Part shown: positions 28,861 through 40,080 of the stretch, piece by piece | How the letters are laid out: each line of letters starts with the position of its first letter | Position numbering within the stretch: position 1 is the stretch's first letter | Source of the DNA: Protula sp. h YS-2021 | Taxonomy: Eukaryota > Annelida > Polychaeta > Sabellida > Serpulidae | Direction of reading: 5' to 3' | Length of the DNA: 64,000 bases | NCBI GenBank assembly: GCA_949752745.1 | Contig: OX457031.1 | Span: 1,804,765-1,868,764 of the forward strand | Notes under the pieces: model-generated | The model's database searches: none | Told to the model about the DNA's origin: nothing | The model's input: the letters and a program-made list of their open reading frames with translations, nothing else | Translations under genes and position numbers: made by a program

Positions 28861-29514
28861 GAACACAAATGTAATACTAGAATATAAGAATTAATTCCAA
28901 TGGAGCTGAGCTTTTTGGTTAACCCCCAAACAGACATAGGTACGCCCATGTTTAGCTACGTGACGTCACCATCACTTTTCGTCCATAGATTTTAATGATG
29001 CACTTACGTCACTGAAAATTGCAAACCTCTGAAAACATATCAAACTTATAACCAGTGATAATCTTAAGAGAAAAAAATATATATTTTCATGACATATATA
29101 GAAGTGCTCTTTTTAAATTATTTCAAAGGTTTATGGGAGCTTTTCCTGTTTAGAAAGATGCAACTTATTATTTTAATGTGTATTCTGAACAAAAAAGTTA
29201 AAAACAAATAATAAAAAATAATACTTTCGTTCAAAAAGCCTCTCGCGTGTTAAGCTCTCATCAACGATATACTCTTAATGAGTTCGAATTTGTTCGTTTT
29301 ATAAAACAATGTTCTGAAAAGTGTTGTTTTTTTTTTCTCTTGAAAAAGCTTACTTAAAACGGAGGCATGAGTTTGCATTCATAGAGCATTCTGTATTGTT
29401 TCTATTTCAAAAGAAGCCCAAATATTGCTGCCCCCTAATGGGATTCTCTTCTGTTTTATTCTTGAGGTAAGTGCCGCATTTTTATGGACCTTTTCACTCG
29501 TAACAATGCATTGC

Positions 29515-29540
29515 CGAAGACCCCCCCCCCCCCCCCCTCC
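29515..29540. repeat. Poly(C) tract
   Basis: A C run bounded by GAAGA and TCCCGCG. The 28862-29640 stretch around it shows no exon or other structure. Confidence 0.8.
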
Positions 29541-29654
29541 CGCGAGGAATGCATTACTGATGGGTCCCCTCTCGCGAGCAGTGCTGTGACGTCACGTGTT
29601 TGACTAGCGGTGAGGGAGACATGACTAACCCTAATTGTGATACATCATCATCGC

Positions 29655-29760
29655 ATTAGTGTTATTATTATTATTACTTTATTATTATTATTATTATTGT
29701 CGTGTCTCTTTGTTTGTCTGCGTGTGTATTTTTGTCTGCATGAGTGTGTTTGTGTGTATC

Positions 29761-29800
<40 letters not shown>

Positions 29801-29802
29801 CG
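29655..29802. repeat. (ATT)n microsatellites
   Basis: Two ATT runs (29660-29698 and 29761-29801) separated by a TGTGTGTTTGTCTG-rich spacer. The Leu/Tyr-rich frames across them are artefacts. Confidence 0.9.
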
Positions 29803-29999
29803 GGGCAACAAGAAACGAAAACTATGTTTTCCTTTTCATTTACTAACATTGCCAAGAATTACACTGGGTCTTTATCCTAACCCTCCTGCTCCCATCCCGG
29901 CCCCCTCCCCCCTCCACCCCCTCCCCACCATCCCATCCAAAGAGAGTTTTTAGTTCAGTCTTATGGAGTCTGTTTCAACATTATCCTGTGATTCTGTTA

Positions 30000-30075
30000 T
30001 GTTTATCTTATGATCATGCCGCAGTCATCCTTTGATCATGCCAAATTAGTCCTTTGATCATGCCGCATTCATCTC
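30000..30075. repeat. Three copies of CTTTGATCATGCCGCA
   Basis: Short tandem units of ~24 bp: TTGATCATGCCGCAGTCATC, then a CCAAATTAGTC variant, then a CCGCATTCATC variant. The 30100-30560 stretch around it shows nothing else. Confidence 0.6.
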
Positions 30076-30560
30076 AACCATTATGTGGCGTTACTTTATG
30101 TGGAGTTATTTTGATGTTATATTCATGGTATTAACCGTGATGGAATCTGACTGCTGCTATATTATAGCCACACCATTAGCTGGTAAAGACGGGAGATTTG
30201 TTTATGTACATTAACGCATTGTAATGAAATCGAGACTAATGCCAACGCTAGTCTCACAGTCGCTTTATTCAAACCCGCAAACAAACTAAAAAAATACAAC
30301 TTTACTCAAATATACGTTGTTTACAGTTCACTTCATTCGAAACATTTGCTGTAGTCTTGTGCACTGCTGTCTCCGAGCGTCTCCGAGCGTATCAGGGGAA
30401 GCATGTCCGGGTTTGGTATTATCCTTGAATAAAGTTTAATAATAACTATCTGTACACGAGTATACATACACCAAAGGTCAGTGAGCCACCAAATAAAAAC
30501 GTTTAAGCGCAGCACAAGGTAAATTGAAATTTTAATTCCGTAAACTTCCACACACTACTA

Positions 30561-30827
30561 GCCCGTATTCCGAAGCAGCTCAAACTTGAGTTTCAAACTC
30601 ACTTGAGCATTTGCTCAAAACAGCACCTGCATTCAGTGACTTAGCTCAAACTCATCCTCAAATTGAGCCTAGAACTTTGCTCTTATTCAATAACGTGGCT
30701 CAAACTTAAACTTACGCTCAAACTCTTAATTTGAACAAATTATGAGCTTAAGTCATTCAGTGAGTTTTAAACTCAAATTTCAGACTCAACTGAGGTATGA
30801 ATTTGAGCTAAGTCACTGAATACGGGC
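30561..30827. mobile_element. MITE-like element with GCCCGTATTC ends
   Basis: The left end is GCCCGTATTCCGAAGCAGCT and the right end, reversed, is GCCCGTATTCAGTGACTTAG; both run into GCTCAAA. The body is rich in CTCAAACT and GAGTTTGAG repeats that can fold on themselves. It is 267 bp with no open frame. No clear target duplication. Confidence 0.65.
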
Positions 30828-31039
30828 AACTTGAATTTCAAAATATCAATTTAAGGTTTTCAGGGTCCAAACTCCCCTGAACACTAAGACCCTTTCTGTG
30901 GGCAGCTGGAGAAATATTTGCTTGTAGAATTTAAAATACCTGGAATAATATTTTAGACATGTTATGGTGAGACTAGCTCTCCCATTTGCCTTTACTTAAT
31001 TTCAAGCCACTTTCTAATCTTGACTGAAGTTCATGCTTT

Positions 31040-31136
31040 GCTCAAATTTAGAGTTTGAGCGTAAATTTGAGCCATGTTATTGAGTAAGGGCGACCTTCTG
31101 AGTATGAGTTTGAGCTAAGGTATTGAATACGGGTGC
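31040..31136. mobile_element. Partial CCCGTATTC-family element
   Basis: A right-end fragment: TTTGAGCGTAAATTTGAGCC to GTTTGAGCTAAGGTATTGAA then TACGGGTGC. Another trace (AGAGCTTGAGCTGAATTTGA) is at about 31385-31430, and others are at 36745-37080 and 46385-46455. Confidence 0.55.
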
Positions 31137-31439
31137 AGGCGTCGCAATTAAATCACATCGGAAATTCTAGTCGTTTTGTGTGTACTGTGAAAGAAAACAA
31201 AAACAAAGAAAGAAGAAAAATGTTTGTATAATTTAAATTAGTAAAATAAATTACTTCTTTCAGTTAATTTTACTTAATTTTAAGTAATGTTAACCTGTAT
31301 GTTAGATCTAAGTTAGCCCGAGTCTAAACTAATTTTCAAGTTGTACTTATCGATTAACCATGGCTCATAATTGGTTCAAATTTTGAGTTAGAGCTTGAGC
31401 TGAATTTGAGACGGGAGCTTGAAAAAAAATACACCGCTC

Positions 31440-32060
31440 TGATTCAATGTAAAGGAAGGTGCAGAGGACGGTGGTAGAGGGGGGGTTGTGAGACTTCACG
31501 CCCTCCCCTCCTCCATCTCCCTCCCCCCGCCCCCCCCCCCCCGCTCACTACAGTAGCGTGACGTCACTACTGGCTACACGGCACGCTGTGGTGTAGCCGT
31601 GGTTCTTTACATTCTTTATTTAGCATTAAAACAACAGAACAAATGCTAAGTCTATTTGCCCTACCCATTACAATTATTTACTTTTTTTTTCGTTCAGTGG
31701 GTGTAATGTCGACACGAGAGGTTATACATCAGCTCTCTGATGACAGCTTCTAGAGTGGGGGGGGGGGCATATTGAGGGGTTACTGATTCCATCCCTTACC
31801 CCATTACCCCCCCCCCCCAAAAAAAATAATAATAATAAATAAATAAATAAATAAAATAAAAATTGTGCAAAAGAGCCGCGAAATCGCGATTTTTGACACC
31901 AAGAGTTACAACCCCCTAACTTCATAACCAGTATTCCGCATCCCCGCCCCACTCTCCAACCTTCCTCCACACCGCTCCCCTGCTCTCCCTCTACACCTAA
32001 CCCCTCCCACTCCCCCCCCCCCCCCACACCCCGGCCCCACGCTAAAGAAAATCCCCTGTC
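31440..32060. repeat. G-rich and C-rich low-complexity stretch
   Basis: Poly(C) and poly(G) runs at 31495-31545, 31757-31770, 31806-31820 and 32010-32030, with an (AATA)n tract at 31825-31860. No exon recognised. Confidence 0.7.
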
Positions 32061-32370
32061 CAGATGTAGCTTCTCTATTGACATACTTCATAAGAACGGT
32101 TTGGTATCATATCAGAGGATAATAAGGCATCTGTGAGATCGATTTTTTAAGTGGGGCCGAGATTGAACGGTACCGCTTTTAAACACACCCAGTCGTTATA
32201 TATATATTTTTTTCATGGAATTGTTGTTAACTTATATGATAATGCTAACACTGTTTTAAATGCTAATTAAATCAGTTTGTAGTTTAATCCGAATTTCAAA
32301 AATCATCAATTAAATTTGTTTACCCTCAGATATAACGTCAACGCAGCCACTTTTATAATAACATAATAAG

Positions 32371-32375
<5 letters not shown>

Positions 32376-32424
<49 letters not shown>

Positions 32425-32426
32425 CA
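32376..32426. repeat. Poly(A) run and (CA)n
   Basis: About 33 A then ACACACACAC. It could be an old retroposon tail, but no body or target duplication is recognisable. Confidence 0.85.
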
Positions 32427-32820
32427 TTCGGAAATTCGTCAACCCTTAAAGGATATTTTCCAAACACATAAGACATTCATATCCTACACAGATACAAACT
32501 GGTGTGTATAGTACAAATTATGATGTATATTTTCTCAAGCCACTAGTGGGAGTAGCAGAGTAATAACTTCAGATTACTGTTTTATGCATTTTCTTATCGC
32601 TATTTCAAGTTTTAGGTAATAAAATACTCACTTTGAATGGGGATGAATGGAAGTAATAATCCTCGGATAAATGCATGCTGTAGAAAGTTCCCGTTTCGCA
32701 ATTTGTTCTGAATATTAAGCTGTGTCTCTTTAATTAAATAAATCAGATAAATTTTCCAAAAAAATTTGGTCAATATTTAGCCGATATTGACTTCTTTTGA
32801 GCAAAGATAAAGTGCAATGT

Positions 32821-33012
32821 ATGGGAGGTAGGGAGGGAGGGAGGAGGGAGGGAGGGAGGGAGGGAGGGAGGGAGGGAGGGAGGGAGGGAGGGGGGGAGGG
32901 AGGGAGGGAGGGAGGGAGGGAGGGAGGGAGGGAGGGAGGGAGGGAGGGAGGGAGGGAGGGAGGGAGGGAGGGAGGGAGGGAGAGAGGGAGGCAGGGAGGC
33001 AGGCAGGCAGGG
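32821..33012 (+). repeat. (GGGA)n array with G-quadruplex potential
   Basis: About 190 bases of nearly perfect GGGAGGGA ending in AGGCAGGC units. Dozens of GGG runs at one-base spacing satisfy the usual G-quadruplex pattern on this strand. Its open frames (Gly-Arg-Glu, or Pro-Ser-Leu on the reverse) are artefacts. Confidence 0.95.
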
Positions 33013-33511
33013 ATAATTAGCATAAACTGGGGTTTTACATCCCCGTTTAAAACATCCCCCTTCTCCCCGGCCCTCACAAGCTCCCTCATCCGCCAGTGGC
33101 ATTCATCAAACTGTCAATTTATTTATTTTCATAATAATAAGGGAACCTTTTTGTCAACAAGACTTTTCCCCATTACAAGATTTTCTGTATTAACGATGCA
33201 CATTCATTTTTATTATAAACCCTCTATCTTTGTTTCAAATCCATTGATTATTAATTTCTCGATCGATTTACAGAATACTCAATGGCTTTCAAATAAGCAC
33301 ATAAAATAATACTCACTAAAATATTTATTAGATTTATTGTCTAAAATGCCCGTACATTCTTATTTCTTTAATATTTATATTACATTAATTTTTACCTATG
33401 CTTTCAGTCAACCTCAAATTTCCATTATTTGTAAAAATACTCGAATGCTAATTGTAGATTTAGCATCTATAAAAAAAAACAAAAACGACTGGCACATTTT
33501 CACGTAGAATA

Positions 33512-33762
33512 CAGTGGCGGATACAAGTTTAGCTTAAGGTGTGTGGGGGGGGGGGGGAGGGCGAGGGGGAAGGGGGAAGAGAAGGGGAGGCGCAACTTCA
33601 AAAATCACCCGAAGGGATAAGTTTACCAGTCTAGCCTTTTTGTGAAAACACAAAGTTTAACAGTTTTTTATTTTTCGAGTTTACGGAAGGGGATGGGGGA
33701 GGATAGGGGTATAGTCCCTGAGCCCCCCTCCCCCGCCCCCCTCCTCCTTGGATCCGCCACTG
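33512..33762. mobile_element. hAT-like MITE with CAGTGGCGGAT ends
   Basis: The left end CAGTGGCGGATACAAG and reversed right end CAGTGGCGGATCCAAG are terminal inverted repeats of the hAT type (CAGTGGCGG ends). It is 251 bp, noncoding and G/C-tract rich inside. Flanks GTAGAATA and GAATTATA are only weakly alike as an 8-bp duplication. Confidence 0.75.
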
Positions 33763-33838
33763 GAATTATAGTTTTATTCCAGGGTCCTTATTCTTAACGA
33801 TGCTCTTATTTTGCTACTTTGCTTCGACATACAGAGTT

Positions 33839-33840
<2 letters not shown>

Positions 33841-33914
<74 letters not shown>
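33841..33914. repeat. (AT)n microsatellite
   Basis: About 37 AT dinucleotides without interruption. Confidence 0.95.
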
Positions 33915-33916
<2 letters not shown>

Positions 33917-34752
33917 CTTATAACGCACTTGCTATATGGTTTTTACATGGTTTTTATCCAACGCGTTTTAAAGGGCAGACATAGCTCTCGGCAAAAAGAA
34001 AAAAGCCGATGGCTTTCTTGAAACACGGAAATTGCCGAAGATTTTTACTTTGCAATCGGACACTTCCGTGTAATTACTAGAGTGGTAATAAAAATAGACA
34101 GTTGCTAAGTGCTCACTGTTTGGCCATCATGGCTGAAAAACGACGCAAAGGTTTGTTTGGTAATAATGGCAAATCATTTGTAAACTGGAAACTCTTGTTC
34201 CGCGTTTCCAAGCAAACTCTAGTTCTGAGCGCCCCCCTCCCACGCTTCCCTTGATTCTGGTTTTTTATAGATTCTAACGATTCCGCGTCTTGACACGGCC
34301 CAACACAACCAAGCAACTCCCCACCGCCCCCCACCCCACCCCCATTCCCCACCCCCGACCTTCCGCCCCTCCCCTCCTCTTCCCCCTTAACAACAAATCC
34401 TGGATTCGAGCACGTAAATGTATAAATATATTTTGTTTCTTGTCAGCTGTTTGGACTTATTTATGTCACTAGAAGTTCATTAGTATAGGCATGTTCTTGC
34501 ATCTGTACCACAGACAACGGCTGCTTATTCACAGATCAGGAAAAATGATTGGCTTATAAACCGTCACCATATCTTATCTCTGTCGCGCCAGACTAATCAT
34601 GAACCATGTTCCTTCAAAGTAAATAACCTCAGTCATTCTCCAAAGGCATTTTGCTATAAGATAAAGAACAAATTAACCCTTGGGTATATTCGTTTTTTTA
34701 ATGCAGCCAGAAAACTATTACCATCACTACTAGTCTTTGGTACTTCTGCTTT

Positions 34753-35080
<328 letters not shown>

Positions 35081-35545
35081 AATGGGTTTAAAGAAACATT
35101 TTCACTTTAAAGTGCTGCTCAGTTTAAATTTTATTGTATAAATAAGGCAAGACGTTGAATGGAGTTGTTTATATTTTGATTTCTGCTCCTCCTCCTACTC
35201 CCCCCCCCCCCCCCTCCCCCGTTAGATTTCAGCAATCAGAACACCGCATATATCCCACCACTCAAACTTCCTCAGCACAAAATATGTTGTAACACGCGCA
35301 ATGTTCGTTATGTATTGAAGTTGTATGAGACCACTGTTTCAGACCTTTTTGTTCTTTTTTTATTGGTCCGCCATTTTGTTTTTACTACTCCTCTGGTCAT
35401 ATTGGGACCACCCAAATTTGACACACATATTGTTCTTGATCTGACGTTGGGTACCTCGCCTTTGTTCTTATTTTCATGATCAAAACGCAAATACAATGCG
35501 TAATGGATGCAGCAGCAACTGCACAAGCCTCTCGCATGTGCCATC

Positions 35546-36137
35546 GGGGTACGGAAAAAATGGCAACGGAAAAAATGGCAACGGAAAAAATGGCACCGGA
35601 AAATATGGCAAAGTGAAAAAAAGGAAAAAAAAAATGGCAAATTTTGCAGATTTCACTGAAGTTCAGTCGAAACAAAGAAATTGCCTACCTTGACTACTCG
35701 GGATCAAAGAAAGTCCAATCAAAACCACTTAATGCCACTTGATGTCAGGGGTCCAAGCAAAAATGGCAAAACGTAATCCCTGTGTGCGGCACCGTTAATC
35801 CTTTGGATGCTCGGGTGCCAACGTAACAAAACATTTATTTGGGCTACATCAGGCAAAACGTTAACCCTATGTATACAGTATTGCTAATCCTATGGATGTT
35901 CGGATGCCATCACAACAACACATTTATTAGGGGCGTTGTCTAGAATGAGCAACATGTTCGTGATATTACACATACGAATAAATTTAACAAATGTGATAAA
36001 GTTTTTATTTTGCTATTTTGCCATTTTTCCGTTTTTTCACTTTGCCATTTTTTCCGTTGCCATTATTTCCACTTGCCATATTTTCCGTTGCCATTATTTC
36101 CGTTGCCATTTTTTCCGTTGCCATTTTTCCTACATCC
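35546..36137. mobile_element. Fold-back-like element with minisatellite inverted ends, copy 1
   Basis: A 592-bp element. The left arm (35546-35640) is tandem ACGGAAAAAATGGCA units; the right arm (about 36010-36137) is the same array reversed (TTTTTTCCGTTGCCA units). Outer ends are GGGGTACGG and, reversed, GGATGTAGG. Flanking 8-mers GTGCCATC (35538-35545) and GTGCCAAC (36138-36145) look like a target duplication. The centre has no transposase. Confidence 0.8.
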
Positions 36138-36744
36138 GTGCCAACAGCTACACTGTGCATTACAATTAACCAATTCGCACTTTGGCGTTTTTCCGATGAG
36201 GTGTTGTTTCGACTGCAAATTTTTTGGGATAAATTATAAAGAAATGATAAGGGGAAAACAACAAAATTCTAATGTTCTTTTAATATGCGCACTTTCAAAT
36301 TTATAAAGCCATCATATGATCTTTTAAAAACTATTTTACATATTATTCAGTCCCTTTAATAGCCATTATGTGAATATGTTTCTGGCAAAATGGAAATTTG
36401 TTGATTTTTGCCAGTTTTTTTCTATCATTTCTTTGTATACTTATCCCAGCTGAAGTCAGCCGAAGCGCAAAAACTCTTCGGCAAAAATCAAAGAGTGATT
36501 TGGCTTATAATGACGGGTATTTTACTTACATACTCAAAATACGATGAACAAACTGAAAATACTTGTGTTGCTTTTATAAGAACGACGAGTGGATGCAAAA
36601 TCTTACATGGTCATTTTAAATATAGTGAATGTTCACATAAATTATAAGCTTCAATTACGCACTATCCTTGATGAGGATTTTGGAGAAGGGGGGGGGGGAG
36701 GCATGACGTTTCATTATCTCAGCAAAGCAATGTTTTCTTTCCTG

Positions 36745-37080
36745 CGTGGCTCGAACTCGAACTTACGCTTAAACTCTAAATTTGAACAAAGTATGGGCTT
36801 CAGTCATTCAGTAAGTAAAACTTAGAACTTAGACTAGAGGTAGCTTAAAATTGAGTAATCTATATAAGAGAGCTGGTGAGCTTTTTTTTTCTCACCATGA
36901 TATATCTAAAGTACTTTATTTCAGTCACTTTACAATATAGGAGTAAACATTTCTTCCGCTGACCACAGAAAGAGTCTGTTGTTAAACTGAGATATGACGC
37001 CGAAAAACTCGTATTTTGAGAAAATACTTAAATGAGTTTCAGCTTGAGTATGAGTTTGAGTTAAATTATTGAATACGGGT
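36745..37080. mobile_element. CCCGTATTC-family fragment
   Basis: CTCGAACTTACGCTTAAACT and GAGTTTGAGTTAAATTATTG, then GAATACGGGTGC at the right end (about 37068-37082). It matches the 30.6-31.1 kb elements. The next element inserts directly at its end. Confidence 0.55.
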
Positions 37081-37090
37081 GCTGGAAAGG

Positions 37091-37680
37091 GGGAACCGGA
37101 CAAAATACCACCGGACACAATACTACCGGACATAATACCACCAAGGAAATGAAAACTAGGACAAAATACCACCAACGATATCTTTTTACTATACAGCGTA
37201 ACAACGCAGACTCCGTGGCGTCCAGTCATGGAAGAAGATCAAATAAGAGGCGAAACGGAGACGGCTTTGGGATTATAAAAATCAGATGCAGTAGGTCGCA
37301 GAGAATAAGAGCAAATACTCCGTTATGTCATTATTGACAAGGGATTGCCATAGCGCGAGACTTTCCGCATATAAATAGAGCACTAAAATGAGCAGAATTT
37401 AAACTAATACCAACAGCAGTAAACCACGACAATAAACTAACCAGGATCTACAAAAAGAACAGTTACAGTAAAGTAGAATGTCCTCGGTAAATGTAATCTT
37501 ACTTTTGTTTTAGTTGCATTCAGTTATAAATAGCTCCGGTGATTAGAGAAAGAAATACAAGATTGTGGTGGTATTTTGTCCTAGTTTTCATTTCCTTGGT
37601 GGTATAATGTCCGGTGGTATTTTGCCCGGTGGTATTATGTCCAGTGGTATTATGTCCGGTGGTATTTTGTCCTACACCCC
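37091..37680. mobile_element. Fold-back-like element with minisatellite inverted ends, copy 2
   Basis: A 590-bp element flanked by a perfect 8-bp duplication TGGAAAGG (37083-37090 and 37681-37688). The left arm has tandem CCGGACAAAATACCA units; the right arm (about 37565-37680) has the reversed units GGTGGTATTTTGTCC. The inner part of both arms shares AAGGAAATGAAAACTAGGAC. The reversed right end GGGGTGTAGG resembles the end of the 35.5-kb element. No transposase frame. Confidence 0.88.
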
Positions 37681-37969
37681 TGGAAAGGTTTCGGACTGGC
37701 ACAGAAGATTCTGAGAAAGGTTTCGGAACATGAACAAAAAAAAAACAACACAGTATTGTCTGTAAAGGAGAAACAAACCAAATTCTGGTTAAAAAGTTTT
37801 TAAAACTCTACTCGGAGAAAGGGGGGGGGGGGTGATTTTAAAAATATTGCTTTTTGGACAATTGTTTAATATTTAGCCTTTGAGAAATGGGTTCTTGTTT
37901 ACTTTTCTTTTTCGTTCAGTTGGTGATTAAACATATTGAATATTTAGTGTGAATATTTGAATGCATTTA

Positions 37970-38620
37970 TTCAGCACATATATACAGACACCTAGTCACT
38001 GGAATTTCTAGACTCTGCACATATACACAGACACCTATTTACTGGAATGTCCAGATTCTGCACATATATATACACACCTATTCATTGGAATGTCTAGATT
38101 CTGCACAGATGGACAACTATTTACTGGAATGTCTAGATTCTGCACATATATACACACACCTATTCATTGGAATATCTAGATTCTGCATGGATGGACACCT
38201 AGTCACTGGAATGTCTAGATTCTGCACATATACACAGACACCTAGTCACTGGAATGTCTAGACTCTGCACATATACACAGACACATAGTCACTGGAATGT
38301 CTAGATTCTGCACATATATACAGACACCTAGTCACTGGAATGACTAGATTCTGCACATATAGACATACACCTATTCATTGGAATGTCTAGATTCTGCACA
38401 GATGGACATACACCTATTCATTGGAATGTCTAGATTCTGCACATATAGACATACACCTATTCACTGAAATGCCTAGATTCTGCACATATAGACAAACAAC
38501 TAGTCACTGGAGTGTCTAGATTCTGTGCATATAGACACACACCTATTCATTGGAATGTCTAGATTCTGCACAGATGGACACATACCTATTCACTGAAATG
38601 GCTAGATTCCGCACATACAG
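37970..38620. repeat. ~45-bp minisatellite, about 14 units
   Basis: Units read CACTGGAATGTCTAGATTCT then GCACATATACACAGACACCT with small changes. Noncoding. Confidence 0.92.
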
Positions 38621-38639
38621 TTTCCTATTAAATTTGCAT

Positions 38640-39460
38640 ACTTTTAACTAAAAAAGGATTCTCCACTTGCTACCATAATTTTTTTATTAAATTCTATTTT
38701 AAACTAAATTGAAATTGAAATTTAATCAAATTAATTCCTTTGTTTGATTACGAAATTTATTTAATATATTCATTTAGTTGTATTTATTTAATGGCATTAA
38801 AGTGATTTAAATTTATTTAAAGAAAGCAAGAAATTGAAATACAAGATCTAACTTACTTCTTAAAATATAAAATCCGTACTTTTCAGAAGAACAGAATGTG
38901 GCAGCTACAAGAATTTATAGCAAGCGATTGACCAAAAGGATTGTAGCTCAACATTTATGTACAGATGTTAAAAGGCAATAACTGAATTGCCAGGAGATGG
39001 TGAGGGTAAGGGGGGAGGGGGTAAAGCAATGAGTTGTCTTTACAAGTAGTGCTATGTTTAGTAACACACCCTCTTTTATAGGCTGAAATCTTCTTGCGTT
39101 GCTAATGACCCAGCCGCCCCCCTCCCCACCATCTCCCACCCCCTCTTCCCGCGCCGCCAACGTAATGTACGGTTTTACTGACTTGGATACATTGCTATGA
39201 AGGGTTAGATCAAAGAAAATTAACCACGACTTATCCCTTAAACTTGCATGCCGTGTGCACACAACTTCTAATCGTGGGAGTGGGGAAAGATTGAGGACAG
39301 CATTGAACGAAAGTGATTGGTGTTTATTTATACCTCATTTAAAAGGATTTTGTTAGTTGTGGCATTTCAATTGAGTCATAGCCAGACAGAAATGACTTTT
39401 TTCAAAATGTTATTCAAAGTCTGTTTTATTTTAAAATAACGGCATTGTATTTCCTTTGAT
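38640..39460. other. No recognisable feature
   Basis: AT-rich unique sequence with short G- and C-rich runs (39006-39022, 39115-39150). No splice-flanked open frame of note. Confidence 0.6.
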
Positions 39461-39464
39461 GTGT

Positions 39465-40080
39465 AAATGAGTATATTAACTATGTTGCCCTTCCTCTAAC
39501 CATTAACTATTCTACCCTTCCACAAGTAACTAGCTATGTTACTGTTCCTTCTCGTTATTAACTATGTTACCCTTCTCTTTCATCATTAACTATGTTACCC
39601 TTCCCTTCCACCACTAATTATATTACCCGTCTCTTCCACCACTAACTATGTTACCCTTCTCTTTCATCATTTACTATGTTCCCCTTCTCTTCCACCACTA
39701 ACTATGTTACCCTTCTCTTTCAATATTAACTATGTTACCCTTCTCTTCCACCACTAACTATGTTACCCTTCTCTTTCATCATTAACTATGTTACCTTTCT
39801 CTTCCACCACTAAATATGTTACCCCTCTCTTTCATCATTGACTACGTTACCCTTCCCTTCCACCACTAACTATGTTACCCTTCTCTTTCATCATTAACTA
39901 TGTTATCTTTCCCTTCCACCACTAACTATGTTGCCCTTCTCTTTTGGCAGTAACTGCGTTACCATTCCCTCTCGTCACTAGGTTTTTACCCTTCACTCTC
40001 GTTGTTAACTATGTTACTATTTTCCTCTAATCACTAACTATGTTACCTTTCAGACTTATCGCTAACCGTGTTGCCTTTCC
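39465..40080. repeat. 28-bp minisatellite, about 20 units
   Basis: Units of AACTATGTTACCCTTCTCTT alternate CCACCACT and TCATCATT endings, giving a 56-bp dimer in the middle of the array. Edges are degenerate. Confidence 0.92.

Noticed and set aside
34130..34155. Possible first coding exon (ATG in good context, then MAEKRRK and a GTTTGT donor)
   Set aside because: Only seven codons, with no downstream exon found that joins it.
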